Assembly: GCA_000702525.1 (NCBI GenBank) | Contig: JNIN01000001.1 | Coordinates: 1,426,001-1,490,000 of the forward strand | Length of the DNA stretch: 64,000 nucleotides | DNA from: Lachnospiraceae bacterium AC2012 | Lineage (GTDB): Bacteria; Bacillota; Clostridia; Lachnospirales; Lachnospiraceae | Direction of reading: 5' to 3' | In this document: positions 1-8,638 of the stretch, piece after piece | How the letters are laid out: each line of letters begins with the position of its first letter | How positions within the stretch are numbered: the first letter of the stretch is position 1 | Made by a program: the position numbers and the translations under genes | The notes under the pieces: model-generated | What the model was told of the DNA's origin: nothing | Seen by the model: the letters and a program-made list of their open reading frames with translations, nothing else | Databases searched by the model: none

Positions 1-1654
1 TCAACTGCGATGCCAGGATGTACAGACTTCCACCCTTCGCATATTCAATCTTAATGTAATCCTTCATGATATGGTCGACTTCTATTTTCTCCAAGCCACG
101 ATAGATTCCAAGCCCATGGTTCTCATGCACCACATAGTCTCCTACATGCAGATCCTGGAAACTTGCAATCTTCTCGCCTTCATACTTCGGCTTTTTCCGT
201 TTCTTCTTACGCACCTGTCCGAAGATATCACTTTCGGAAATGACAACGAAGAGCGCATCCGGATATTCAAACCCATGCTTGATATTTCCAGCTACAACCA
301 TGATTTCCCCCGGATAGATCTCCTTGTCGAAATCCTCGGTATAAAAACTGTTTAATTCATTGTCCTGCAAATCTTCTGCAAGACGTTTCGCTCTGGTTCT
401 CGATGGGGAAACCAGAATCATGCGGTATTTATTCTTCTTATATTTTTTGAGTTCCTTCACCAACAGTGGGAAACTACTATTATAACTCGTCCCCTGAATC
501 GCACGGATATGATACCGTCTCTCGATTTTCAGAATATTATCCCTGGTATCCAGCGTCGACAGCAGCACCGTAGCAAATTTCTGGAGTTTTACCTTTAACT
601 CCTCCACAGTAAATAACATCTCCAGCTGCTTTGGTAGAAGATATCCCTGCTCTAATCGACGCGACATGGAATCCTGAAATTCCATCGAAACCGTCTTTGC
701 CTTCTCATCCATATGCGAAAGCTCATCCAGAAAGACAATGGTATCCTCTGGGAAATAATCCAGCAGCGAGTGCGTCTCCTCTACGAAATACAAGAGATGC
801 GTCTCGAGTTCCTGTCGGATCCATCCGGATTCTAACTGCTCAATGATCTCTTCGGTCTGAGACTTTAGATGATAGGCCTCCTCCGTTTTCATTTCCTTTC
901 GGAATCGCTCATACAGCGCCTTTTCATCCTCGCGAATTCGCTGAATGCCGTCCTCCATCATCTTCGGATCAAGCACGAGTTCCATCGCCGGATAGATATC
1001 CACAGCATCAATCGTATCAATGGACTTCTGGTTCGTGACATTGAACGTACGCATACTGTCAATCTCATCGCCCCAGAGTTCTATTCGAAATGGATTCTCT
1101 TCCGTCAGAGAATAGACATCGATAATGCCTCCGCGCACCGCAAATTCCCCCGGCTGCTCCACCTGCGAAGTACGCTCGTAGCCAAGGGCAATCAATTGCT
1201 TTTGCAACTCTTCTAAATCGACCGTGCTATCAGCATCCAGATGAACGACACCGCCCGCAAACATTTCCTTCGCCGGAAGCTTGTTCATCAGTGCATCCAC
1301 GGTTGTAATCAGCGTGACTTTCTTCTCGGTAAGAATCGTCTTCAGCGCCTGTAATCTAAGCGTAGAGAGCGCATTTCCTCGAATATCTGACTGATAAAAG
1401 AGCAAATCCTTACCCGGATAATAAACCGTATCCGGCTCGAAAAAGGAGTACTCTTCATAAAGCGCTTTTGCGCGCAATTCATCAAAGGTCACGACCAGCT
1501 TAAAATCTGTATCGTGACCCACTCCATAGATGACATGGCTCTTCTCAGCATCAGAACAGCCTGACAAATCATATATTTTCTTTTCTTCTTTGAGAGCCTT
1601 TCGTAATTCCTGAATATCAACTAAAGACTCCATTGGTTGTAAAAAAGATTTCAT
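1..1654 (-). CDS. mfd: Transcription-repair coupling factor Mfd (N-terminal part, cut by window edge)
   Basis: Mfd is an ATP-driven translocase that removes stalled RNA polymerase from DNA lesions and recruits UvrA. About 551 N-terminal residues are visible, starting MKSFLQPMESL; the C-terminal helicase part lies outside the left edge. The visible part has a UvrB-like region (YYPGKDLLFYQSDIRGNALS, then EQPGEFAVRGGIIDVYS) and, near the cut, the start of a CarD-like RNA-polymerase-interaction domain (GDYVVHENHGLGIYRGLEK). The ATG at 1654 follows AGAGG and lies 11 bases after the pth stop, so the two are probably cotranscribed. The pth-mfd order is the usual one in Firmicutes. Confidence 0.96.
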   Translation of the reverse strand, partial: MKSFLQPMESLVDIQELRKALKEEKKIYDLSGCSDAEKSHVIYGVGHDTDFKLVVTFDELRAKALYEEYSFFEPDTVYYPGKDLLFYQSDIRGNALSTLRLQALKTILTEKKVTLITTVDALMNKLPAKEMFAGGVVHLDADSTVDLEELQKQLIALGYERTSQVEQPGEFAVRGGIIDVYSLTEENPFRIELWGDEIDSMRTFNVTNQKSIDTIDAVDIYPAMELVLDPKMMEDGIQRIREDEKALYERFRKEMKTEEAYHLKSQTEEIIEQLESGWIRQELETHLLYFVEETHSLLDYFPEDTIVFLDELSHMDEKAKTVSMEFQDSMSRRLEQGYLLPKQLEMLFTVEELKVKLQKFATVLLSTLDTRDNILKIERRYHIRAIQGTSYNSSFPLLVKELKKYKKNKYRMILVSPSRTRAKRLAEDLQDNELNSFYTEDFDKEIYPGEIMVVAGNIKHGFEYPDALFVVISESDIFGQVRKKKRKKPKYEGEKIASFQDLHVGDYVVHENHGLGIYRGLEKIEVDHIMKDYIKIEYAKGGSLYILASQL

Positions 1655-1665
1655 ATATACGCCTC

Positions 1666-2226
1666 TTAATTGAAACGATTCATCGCTCCATCAATATCGC
1701 CCTTTACCAAAAACTCAATGGCTGATGCCGCATCCGAAAAAGCATTTTCCTCCTCCGCGCGTTCTGCCTTTGGCAACTTACCGAGCACATGCTTGATCAT
1801 ATCTCCATTTTTCGGAAGCTTACCAACACCAACACGAACGCGAAGGAATTTCTCCGTCTTGCAATGCGCGATAATCGATTTCAAGCCATTGTGACCGCCC
1901 GCAGAACCCTTTCTACGAATACGAATTCTACCTGCATCCAAAGTAACATCATCGGAAATTACAATCAATCCCTCTTCCGGATCAACCTGATAAAAATCAC
2001 AAAGCGGACGAAGCGACTCTCCACTCGCATTCATAAATGTCTGTGGCTTCACAAGAAGCACCTGCTCCCCATTAATCAGTCCCTTTCCAACAATAGCATT
2101 CTTTTCTTTCTTCTTCATATCAATGCCATATCGCTTCGCCATCAGATCAATGGTATCGAAACCAGCATTATGTCTTGTGTGTCTATACTTCAATCCCGGA
2201 TTGCCTAATCCTGCAATAATATACAT
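1666..2226 (-). CDS. pth: Peptidyl-tRNA hydrolase
   Basis: Cleaves the ester bond of peptidyl-tRNAs released by stalled ribosomes and so recycles tRNA in the cytoplasm. The 186-residue length is typical of the family. The family residues are present: Asn9 in GLGNPG, the catalytic His19 in TRHNAGF, the Asp pair at 92-93 in SDDVTLDAGRIR, and Asn113 in AGGHNGLKS. The start is supported by GAGG eight bases upstream. mfd follows closely on the same strand. In Bacillus this region follows spoVG directly; here a 1.8-kb noncoding repeat locus separates spoVG from pth. Confidence 0.97.
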   Translation of the reverse strand: MYIIAGLGNPGLKYRHTRHNAGFDTIDLMAKRYGIDMKKKEKNAIVGKGLINGEQVLLVKPQTFMNASGESLRPLCDFYQVDPEEGLIVISDDVTLDAGRIRIRRKGSAGGHNGLKSIIAHCKTEKFLRVRVGVGKLPKNGDMIKHVLGKLPKAERAEEENAFSDAASAIEFLVKGDIDGAMNRFN

Positions 2227-2380
2227 ATCCTATACCTCATAAAAGAATGCTCCCAACTCCTGGTTGAGAGCATCTGTCATTCCTTTGTTATTCGCGCCTC
2301 CATTATATCACACGCCTTCCCCAAAAAACAATGTCCCCCTCTTCCTCTCCTGCTGTCCTGCTCTCCTACTCTCCTGTTCT

Positions 2381-2599
2381 CGTTTTCTGTTGGCGCTGCT
2401 TTGGATATTCGTTGTCGCTCGTTAAGCAGCTGTAAGGATTGATTTTATTGCCATTGGCACCGTACGTAACTTCAGTCCGTTTCAGGTACGCACTTGCGCC
2501 GCCTTCCGTGGCGGCGCATGCCAATGGCTAACAAAATCAATACCAACAGCCGCTATACTCGCTTTTATGAATATGCCAAAGCAGCGCCAACAGCAAACG
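2381..2599 (+). repeat. T-shaped palindrome E1 (left end of locus A)
   Basis: The arms 2381-2410 and 2569-2599 are reverse complements apart from one base change and one extra base. An inner pair of arms (about 2428-2455 and 2523-2550) also pairs well. The tip at 2456-2522 is a 67-nt module: GGCA/TGCC base stem, one hairpin from GTACGTAAC to GGTACGCAC, and a second hairpin TGCGCCGCC/GGCGGCGCA. The same module occurs at 3966-4032, 30073-30139 and 31393-31459. Confidence 0.85.
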
Positions 2600-2783
2600 A
2601 CAAAAAGCGGTGGAAAGATGACAATAAAATATGATAAAAGGGCATACAGTGGCTAAATATCAAGCGGTGGATGATATTTGGAAGCGACCATTCTAATAAA
2701 TTTCCGGGGTGTCTGCTTGGTTACCGCAGGGTGCACTACAAGGGAGGGCGTTCCGGAGATGTTAACCAATCAGAGCCACTCTG

Positions 2784-2930
2784 GCTATATTTATTCATTT
2801 CGGCTTGATTACAGAAGCAATCATGGGCGAACGCAGCTGTCAAGGGCGAGCCGCTTGCGGTGCTTTGCACCCTTGACAGCTGCGTTCGCTCCATGATTAA
2901 AAGTAGCCAAGCCGAAATAAATAAGTATAC
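2784..2930. repeat. Long hairpin with invertible loop, copy A
   Basis: An imperfect inverted repeat of about 147 bases. The inner 20-bp arms (2827-2846 and 2870-2889) are perfect. Outer arms pair around ATTCATTTCGGCTTG and CAAGCCGAAATAAAT. The 23-nt loop at 2847-2869 is the exact reverse complement of the loop at 30432-30454 in locus B, whereas the outer arms have the same orientation in both copies. Confidence 0.9.
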
Positions 2931-3035
2931 TTACGTCTTTCCTTCATTTTACTAATTCCGGTATTTGACTGGGTTTGTTAACGTATTTAATTGAATTATT
3001 TAGGTTCTATGTCTTTTTATAAGGTGCTTTGCTAG

Positions 3036-3411
3036 ATTTACAGAATACATACTTGATTTCAAATCCTTTTCTGTAAATGTATTACTAAAATTTTTTAACA
3101 ATATGCTGTTTTACGGAACAATTTGCTCGTTACTCTATTTTTACCGTAGTAAAAATCCTGGATTTTTCTGGGTTACAGAATATCAAGTTGAAAAGGTAAG
3201 TTTTCTGTAATCAATCTTTTTATCTGTTTCTCAAATTACAGAAAAAGAAGATATAAAGTAACGATCTTCTGTAAAGGACAATATAACTTGTTTTAAAATA
3301 ATAAGAGCATTACGGTATATGGCAATTGAATCAGGATTTCTACCGTAATTTGATGAAAATTACAAAATCGGTTTACGGAAGAAAATCAAAAACAAGGCTC
3401 TATTCTGTAAA
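3036..3411. repeat. Six successive TTACAGAA-type hairpins, copy A
   Basis: Six inverted-repeat pairs follow each other with gaps of about 20-30 bases inside each pair: ATTTACAGAA 3036/TTCTGTAAAT 3069; TTTTACGG 3109 with TTTTTACCGTAG 3138 (the latter also a small palindrome on its own); GGTTACAGAA 3171/TTCTGTAATC 3203; AATTACAGAA 3234/TTCTGTAA 3267; ATTACGGTA 3309/TACCGTAAT 3341; TTTACGGAA 3372/TTCTGTAAA 3403. All six recur in locus B. Confidence 0.85.
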
Positions 3412-3448
3412 GTGGATAAAAATACCTGCATATTTCCAATTAAATTCT

Positions 3449-3836
3449 TGTTTGGGTATATGACGAATTTTTCATGTGCCCTCCACCATACTTGTTTTTA
3501 TGAAATTACCGAATTTGGGCATATAGAACAAAAAGAACCAGCCCTCCACCATGGGGCATGGTGGAGGCAAAACAATTTTTTCATATATACCCAACCGGAT
3601 GGTGGAGAGAATTTGTTAGGAGCGCTATATACCCAACAATGGTGGAGGCACGTTCAAAAAGTGCATATATTTCCAAAATAAAAGAGAGCACATGGTGGAG
3701 GGGAAGCAAAAACAAGTCTATATGCCCAAATCCCCAAAAGAGCATGGTGGAGGGGAGAGGAAAAATCTGTTATATGCCCAAACAAGGCAAAAGACATGGT
3801 GGAGCGAATCAAATGTTCACAAAATATGCCCAGCAC
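3449..3836. repeat. GGTGGAG/TATATGCCC motif array, copy A
   Basis: Forward ATGGTGGAG motifs begin near 3558, 3599, 3639, 3692, 3744 and 3796, so the step is about 40 bases and then 52. Each is followed after about 25-40 bases by a TATATACCC, TATATTTCC or TATATGCCC motif. Left of 3544 the same motifs run in reverse (TTTGGGTATATG, CTCCACCAT). The turning point is the inverted repeat 3544-3566. The units are degenerate and do not have CRISPR-like repeat identity. Confidence 0.8.
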
Positions 3837-3850
3837 AAAGGCTGATATGG

Positions 3851-4165
3851 CGGTGCCCGGTGGTGAACGGTTCCTGGTGAGTGATCGGTGCTCGGTGGGT
3901 GGCGGTGCCCCGGAGCATTCATAAAGAAAGCTTAGCAGTTGTTCGGATTGGGTTTGCAATAAATTGGCATGCGCCGCCATGGACGGCGGCGCAAGTACGT
4001 ACCTGAAACGAATTGAAGTTACGTACGTTGCCAATTTATGCAAAGACAATCCCTACAACTGCTTAGCGAGCGACAACGAATACTCCGGGGCACCGCCACC
4101 CACCGGGGACACCAAAAGCCACCGAGCACCAAACTCAAAACAGGAACCACACACAGGCACCACAC
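3851..4165 (-). repeat. T-shaped palindrome E2 (right end of locus A)
   Basis: Inverted relative to E1. The clearest arms are 3887-3920 and 4078-4130; weaker pairing continues outward through the GGTGCC-rich sequence to about 3851 and 4165. The 67-nt tip module at 3966-4032 is of the GCGCCGCC subtype, like E1. The motif CGTTGTCGCTCG-TAAGCAG in the arms is also shared with E1. Confidence 0.82.
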
Positions 4166-4196
4166 AAAAAACAGGAGCCACAAATGTGACTCCTGC
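4165..4196 (-). terminator. Intrinsic terminator after spoVG
   Basis: On the minus strand an 11-bp stem (CAGGAGTCACA with TGTGGCTCCTG) is followed by TTTTTTG. It starts just past the spoVG stop. Confidence 0.85.
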
Positions 4197-4210
4197 TTTC
4201 TAATCCAATT

Positions 4211-4477
4211 TTATTCAGCGTTTTCGATTTCTGTCTTATATTTATCCAGAATCTTCTCCTGAAGCATCTCTCTAGTTGATGACTTAATTGGATGGGCGAT
4301 GTCTTTATATTCACCATCCGTTGCCTTGCGACTAGGCATTGCAATGAATAATCCCTTCTCGCCTTCGATGACTTTAATGTCATGTACTACGAACTCTTCG
4401 TCGATCGTAATTGACACTACGGCTTTCATCTTGCCTTCTTTTTCGATTTTTCGAATTCGAATATCAGTAATTTGCAT
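4211..4477 (-). CDS. spoVG: SpoVG family RNA/DNA-binding regulator
   Basis: SpoVG is a small nucleic-acid-binding regulator conserved in Firmicutes, first known for its effect on sporulation septation and later as a global regulator. The protein has 88 residues, a normal length, and begins [20 protein letters not shown], with the family core [20 protein letters not shown] near residues 47-66. It lies 26 bases after glgD on the same strand and has its own terminator. Presence of spoVG does not prove that the strain sporulates. Confidence 0.96.
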   Translation of the reverse strand: MQITDIRIRKIEKEGKMKAVVSITIDEEFVVHDIKVIEGEKGLFIAMPSRKATDGEYKDIAHPIKSSTREMLQEKILDKYKTEIENAE

Positions 4478-4503
4478 TTTGTCTCCTCCCCTAACGGTTA
4501 ATA

Positions 4504-5622
4504 TTAAATGCCGTACCTGTTATGATTTTCTGCCACAATTTTAATCTCGTCCTTACCTATGTAACTGGTATTGCTAAGAAGCGTTTCGTCACTCTCAACA
4601 ATACAATTTTCGACGTATACATTGTCGCCTATGTATGCGCCATTTAAAATGATGGAATTCTTGATAACACAATTGTTACCAACGAATACCTTCTTGAACA
4701 AAACGGAATCCTCGACCTGACTGTTGATAATACAACTACTTGCGACCAAACTATTCTTCACACTAGAGCCAGCGTTGAATTTCGCCGGAGCCAGATCATA
4801 AGCCTTAGAATAAATCTTAGGCTCCTGGCGGAAGAAATAGTCTCGCACCTCAGGTTTTAAGAAATCCATATTTGTCTGGTAATAAGATTTCACAGAAGCG
4901 ATATTGCTCCAATAGCCTTCCAGCATATATCCGTAAATCTTCTGCATTCCCTTATAGCGGATCAATACATCCGTTACAAAATTATATCTGCCTTCTTTGT
5001 TACACTGCTCCAGCAACTCAATTAAAGTACGTCTTCGAATAACATAGATTCCGGTAGATACGATATCGGAATGGGCAACCATCGGCTTCTCTTCGAAGTC
5101 TGTAATTTGTCCATCGTGATCCATCTTAACTACACCAAAACGTCCAACATCATCATAGTCTGGAACCTTCGCACAAACAACGGTGATATTAGACTGTTTA
5201 GCGATATGATAATCCATAACTTTATTAAAGTCTAGTTTATATACGCAATCGCCACTAGCTATAATAACATATGGTTCGTGTCTTTTCTTCAAAAAATCAA
5301 TATTCTGCCACATTGCATCTGCAGTTCCACGATACCACCAGCTATTATTCGCTGTAACCGTAGGTGTAAATAGGAATAATCCTCCTTGCTTTCGACCGAA
5401 GTTCCACCACTTTGATGAATTCAGATGTTCATTTAATGAGCGTGCATTGTACTGACTTAATACTGCTACGGTCTGAATATGAGAATTCGTCATATTACTC
5501 AGTGTAAAATCAATACTTCGATAACTACCGCCAATTGGCATTGCAGAGATTGCTCTTTTATCGGACAGGTTCTGCATCCGGCTGCTATTACCGCCTGCCA
5601 AAATAATTCCTAATGCTTTCAT
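4504..5622 (-). CDS. glgD: Glucose-1-phosphate adenylyltransferase, GlgD subunit
   Basis: GlgD is the paralogous partner of GlgC in ADP-glucose pyrophosphorylase, which makes ADP-glucose for glycogen synthesis. The 372-residue protein has the nucleotidyltransferase start ([16 protein letters not shown]), a GTADAMWQN segment and a C-terminal left-handed beta-helix region ([20 protein letters not shown]). The N-terminal glycine-rich loop differs from GlgC (GGNSSRM against GGQGSRL), which agrees with the usual view that GlgD is mainly a regulatory subunit. Its start overlaps the glgC stop by four bases (ATGA), which suggests translational coupling and equal output. Confidence 0.95.
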   Translation of the reverse strand: MKALGIILAGGNSSRMQNLSDKRAISAMPIGGSYRSIDFTLSNMTNSHIQTVAVLSQYNARSLNEHLNSSKWWNFGRKQGGLFLFTPTVTANNSWWYRGTADAMWQNIDFLKKRHEPYVIIASGDCVYKLDFNKVMDYHIAKQSNITVVCAKVPDYDDVGRFGVVKMDHDGQITDFEEKPMVAHSDIVSTGIYVIRRRTLIELLEQCNKEGRYNFVTDVLIRYKGMQKIYGYMLEGYWSNIASVKSYYQTNMDFLKPEVRDYFFRQEPKIYSKAYDLAPAKFNAGSSVKNSLVASSCIINSQVEDSVLFKKVFVGNNCVIKNSIILNGAYIGDNVYVENCIVESDETLLSNTSYIGKDEIKIVAENHNRYGI

Positions 5623-6893
5623 GATTCCTCACCTGCCTTAATGATATAGTCTCCACTTTCAAGCCTGCCGTTCGGATAATCACTAGCCTCTGTCACGCCG
5701 TGGATTGCTGTATTCTTACCAATTTCTACGCCACTTGGAACAATCGTCTTAGAACCAATGGTCACAAGATCGAATTGGTAAACCTTTGGATTTAATTTGC
5801 TTTCCGCATATTCTCCAATACCAACTCTAGCATTATCTCCAATTACGGATTCTTCCGCGATAATCGCCTTTTCAATATAAGCGCCCTTGCCAATATGGAC
5901 TCCCTTCATCAGGATGGAATCCTTCACAACTGCGCCTTCTTCTACAACGACACCCGGACCAAGTACCGAACCGGTAACCTCACCCGCAATCTCAGCGCCT
6001 GCGCCGATAATCGCCTTATGCACATTCGCTGTGCTTGCAATATATTGCGGTTCAATCATGCTCTGCTTGGTATATATTTTCCAAAATTCTTCATAGAGAT
6101 TGAATTCAGGAATCAAATCAATCAATTCCATGTTTGCTTCCCAATAGGATCCAAGCGTACCAACATCTTTCCAATATCCATTGAATTCATATGCAAATAT
6201 TCTCATATCTCTTTCATGGCAATATGGAATGATATGTTTACCGAAATCACAATTATTCTGATCCTTCAATGCAAGTAATGCATCTCTAAGAACCGGCCAG
6301 CTAAAGATATAAATACCCATAGATGCCAAATTGCTCTTTGGATGTTCCGGCTTCTCTTCGAATTCACGAATCCTCTTCTCTTCATCCGTAATAACTACAC
6401 CGAATCGGCTCGCCTCCTCAATTGGAACCGGAATCGCTGCAATTGTAATATCGGCATTGTTCTGCTTGTGGAAATCAAGCATCGCCTCATAATCCATCTT
6501 ATAGATATGGTCTCCTGACAGAATCAAAACATATTCCGGGTCATAACCCTCCATATATTTCAAATTCTGATAGATGGCATTGGCCGTACCGGAATACCAT
6601 TCACTATTGTCACTTTTCTCATATGGTGGAAGAACAGAAACACCACCATTATTTCGGTCGAGATCCCAAGGGATACCAATACCGATATGAGAATTCAGGA
6701 CAAGTGGCTGATACTGTGTTAAAACACCTACGGTATCAATACCAGAATTGATGCAGTTTGATAATGGGAAATCAATAATACGATACTTACCCCCAAAAGC
6801 CACTGCAGGCTTTGCTACATCAGAAGTTAATACTCCTAATCTACTACCCTGACCGCCAGCCAAAAGCATAGCGATCATCTCCTTACTACTCAT
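5619..6893 (-). CDS. glgC: Glucose-1-phosphate adenylyltransferase, catalytic subunit
   Basis: Catalyses ATP plus glucose-1-phosphate to ADP-glucose and pyrophosphate, the committed step of glycogen synthesis. The 424-residue protein shows the catalytic loop [20 protein letters not shown], the substrate region ([25 protein letters not shown]) and a C-terminal beta-helix used for oligomer formation and allosteric control. It is first in a glgC-glgD unit that reads on to spoVG. murC is transcribed divergently from the other side of the 350-base intergenic region. Confidence 0.96.
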   Translation of the reverse strand: MSSKEMIAMLLAGGQGSRLGVLTSDVAKPAVAFGGKYRIIDFPLSNCINSGIDTVGVLTQYQPLVLNSHIGIGIPWDLDRNNGGVSVLPPYEKSDNSEWYSGTANAIYQNLKYMEGYDPEYVLILSGDHIYKMDYEAMLDFHKQNNADITIAAIPVPIEEASRFGVVITDEEKRIREFEEKPEHPKSNLASMGIYIFSWPVLRDALLALKDQNNCDFGKHIIPYCHERDMRIFAYEFNGYWKDVGTLGSYWEANMELIDLIPEFNLYEEFWKIYTKQSMIEPQYIASTANVHKAIIGAGAEIAGEVTGSVLGPGVVVEEGAVVKDSILMKGVHIGKGAYIEKAIIAEESVIGDNARVGIGEYAESKLNPKVYQFDLVTIGSKTIVPSGVEIGKNTAIHGVTEASDYPNGRLESGDYIIKAGEES

Positions 6894-6995
6894 AACTAGT
6901 CACCTCACGTCTTACAAAATTAGTAATAAAATGCCTCTCCCCGTTTTATCAAATCTCTAGAAGATTTCATAAAAACCCGTGTATTTCATGAAAAC

Positions 6996-7025
6996 ATTGT
7001 ATCATATTGACAGAATATTCGACAA
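6996..7025 (-). promoter_or_regulatory. Probable glgC promoter
   Basis: On the minus strand TTGTCG (7020-7025) and TACAAT (6996-7001) are separated by 18 bases. The leader to the glgC ATG would be about 95 nt. The rest of 6894-7243 shows no other gene. Confidence 0.5.
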
Positions 7026-7137
7026 TAGTACGTGAAAATTTCGCGATTTTTCTGATATCTTCATCCTATTTTTGACAATACTTTACCTCGTGAAATCGTT
7101 CTCATGTCCTTTATGCCATTTCACAACGCTTTTTTCG

Positions 7138-7165
7138 TTGAAAAATCATATGAAATGTCTATAAT
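7138..7165 (+). promoter_or_regulatory. Probable murC promoter
   Basis: TTGAAA (7138-7143) and TATAAT (7160-7165) are 16 bases apart, about 75 bases before the murC ATG. AGAGG lies seven bases before that ATG. Confidence 0.6.
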
Positions 7166-7243
7166 AGGTAAGAGACATTTTTTGAAAACGATACATTTTC
7201 ATTTATATAGAAGAAACTCATCATCAATGAAAAGAGGTTTATT

Positions 7244-8626
7244 ATGTATACACTTGATTATAAAAAACCAGTACATGTACATTTCATCGGTATTGGTGGC
7301 ATCAGTATGAGCGGTCTTGCCGAAGTTTTACTCGACAGACATTTTACCATCTCCGGTTCTGACAACAAGGAATCCGATTTAACCAAGCATCTCGAATCCA
7401 TCGGTGCTAAGATTTCTTATCCGCAGTCTGCTGGAAATGTTACTGCTGATATCGATGTATTTGTCTACACAGCAGCCATTCATCCGGACAATCCCGAATT
7501 CGTTGCTGCAAAAGAGACCGGTAAGCCAATGCTTACACGTGCAGAACTTCTTGGACAGATTATGTCAAACTACAACCGTTCCGTAGCCATCGCAGGAACA
7601 CATGGTAAGACATCCACAACATCTATGGTCAGCCAGATTTTATTGGAGGGTGATGAAAACCCTACACTCTCTATCGGTGGTATCTTAAACGCCATCAAGA
7701 GTAACATCCACGTTGGCGACTCCGATATGTTTGTCACAGAAGCTTGTGAATATACAAACAGTTTTCTGTCCTTCTTTGCAAAATACAGTATTATCCTAAA
7801 CATCGAAGCAGAGCATCTCGACTTCTTTAAGGATCTCGACGACATCCGAAACAGTTTCCGCAAATTCGCCGGAAACACTTTAGAAGACGGAGCCATCATT
7901 ATCAATGGGGAAATCCCAAATTACCAGGAAGTTGTAGAAGGACTCGGACGTAAGGTCATCACATTCGGACTCCACGGTGGTGATTATGACTACACTGCAA
8001 AAGAGATCCAGTTCAACGAACTCGGACAGCCAAGCTTCCATGTGATCTGCCACGGAGAAGACCTCGGCGTTATCCAGCTCCACGTACCGGGCGAACATAA
8101 CGTAAGCAACTCCCTCGCAGCCATCGCAGCGGTTCGCGAGATGGGCGCATCTATGGAAATGATTACGGAGGGACTGAAGAAGTTCTCCGGTGCAGACCGT
8201 AGATTCCAGTACAAGGGAACCTTAGATAATGGCGCTGTTGTAATCGATGACTATGCGCATCACCCAACAGAAATCGCAGCATCACTCGCCGCTGCTAAAA
8301 ACTATCCACATGAAAGATTGATTGTCGTATTCCAGCCACATACTTACACCAGAACCAAGGCATTCCTGCCTGATTTCGGTAAAGCATTGTCCGCTGCCGA
8401 TATCGTAATCCTTGCTGATATTTATGCAGCTCGTGAAGATGATATTTATGGCGTAAGCTCTTTAGATGTGAAGAAAGAAGTAGAAAAAAACGGAACTTCT
8501 TGTTATTATTTCCCATCTTTTGAAGAAATTGAAGAATTTTTAAAAGAAAATTCTAAGAACAATGATTTGTTGATAACTATGGGTGCCGGAGACGTTGTAA
8601 ATATCGGAGAAGATATCCTCAAGTAA
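7244..8626 (+). CDS. murC: UDP-N-acetylmuramate--L-alanine ligase
   Basis: Adds L-alanine to UDP-N-acetylmuramic acid, the first amino-acid step of peptidoglycan precursor synthesis in the cytoplasm. The 460-residue protein has the N-terminal glycine-rich UDP-binding motif (FIGIGGISMSGLAEVL), the Mur ligase ATP loop GTHGKTSTTSM near residue 116, a central EACEYTNSF segment and the C-terminal DDYAHHPTEIAASL motif. It is a single-gene unit: it has its own promoter and ends in a strong terminator that overlaps a DnaA box. Confidence 0.97.
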   Translation: MYTLDYKKPVHVHFIGIGGISMSGLAEVLLDRHFTISGSDNKESDLTKHLESIGAKISYPQSAGNVTADIDVFVYTAAIHPDNPEFVAAKETGKPMLTRAELLGQIMSNYNRSVAIAGTHGKTSTTSMVSQILLEGDENPTLSIGGILNAIKSNIHVGDSDMFVTEACEYTNSFLSFFAKYSIILNIEAEHLDFFKDLDDIRNSFRKFAGNTLEDGAIIINGEIPNYQEVVEGLGRKVITFGLHGGDYDYTAKEIQFNELGQPSFHVICHGEDLGVIQLHVPGEHNVSNSLAAIAAVREMGASMEMITEGLKKFSGADRRFQYKGTLDNGAVVIDDYAHHPTEIAASLAAAKNYPHERLIVVFQPHTYTRTKAFLPDFGKALSAADIVILADIYAAREDDIYGVSSLDVKKEVEKNGTSCYYFPSFEEIEEFLKENSKNNDLLITMGAGDVVNIGEDILK

Positions 8627-8638
8627 TACTTGTCAACA

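Larger units (their letters stand above)
2381..4165. mobile_element. Composite noncoding repeat locus A
   Basis: This stretch between spoVG and pth contains no convincing gene. In order it holds a long palindrome with a two-hairpin tip (2381-2599), about 180 bases of unassigned sequence, a long hairpin (2784-2930), a series of six short hairpins (3036-3411), a GGTGGAG/TATATGCCC motif array (3449-3836) and a second tip palindrome in inverted orientation (3851-4165). The order of parts and nearly all the sequence from 2762 to 3836 recur at 29995-31528. Two inverted structured ends around a conserved interior suggest a mobile or amplified noncoding element. No transposase is present, so movement would need help in trans. 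That it is mobile is inference. Confidence 0.7.

Noticed and set aside
2381-2599. Integron attC site or REP/IS200-type hairpin
   Set aside because: There is a two-hairpin tip on long arms, no integrase or TnpA gene nearby, and no attC core sites were seen.
3449-3836. CRISPR array
   Set aside because: Units are degenerate, spacing changes from about 40 to 52 bases, direction reverses in the middle and no cas gene is present.
3412-4262. Several overlapping ORFs reading MVEGRGKICYMPKQGKR-type sequence in the motif array
   Set aside because: They come from all three frames of a degenerate DNA repeat, have no ribosome binding sites, and the DNA motifs and not the codons are conserved.
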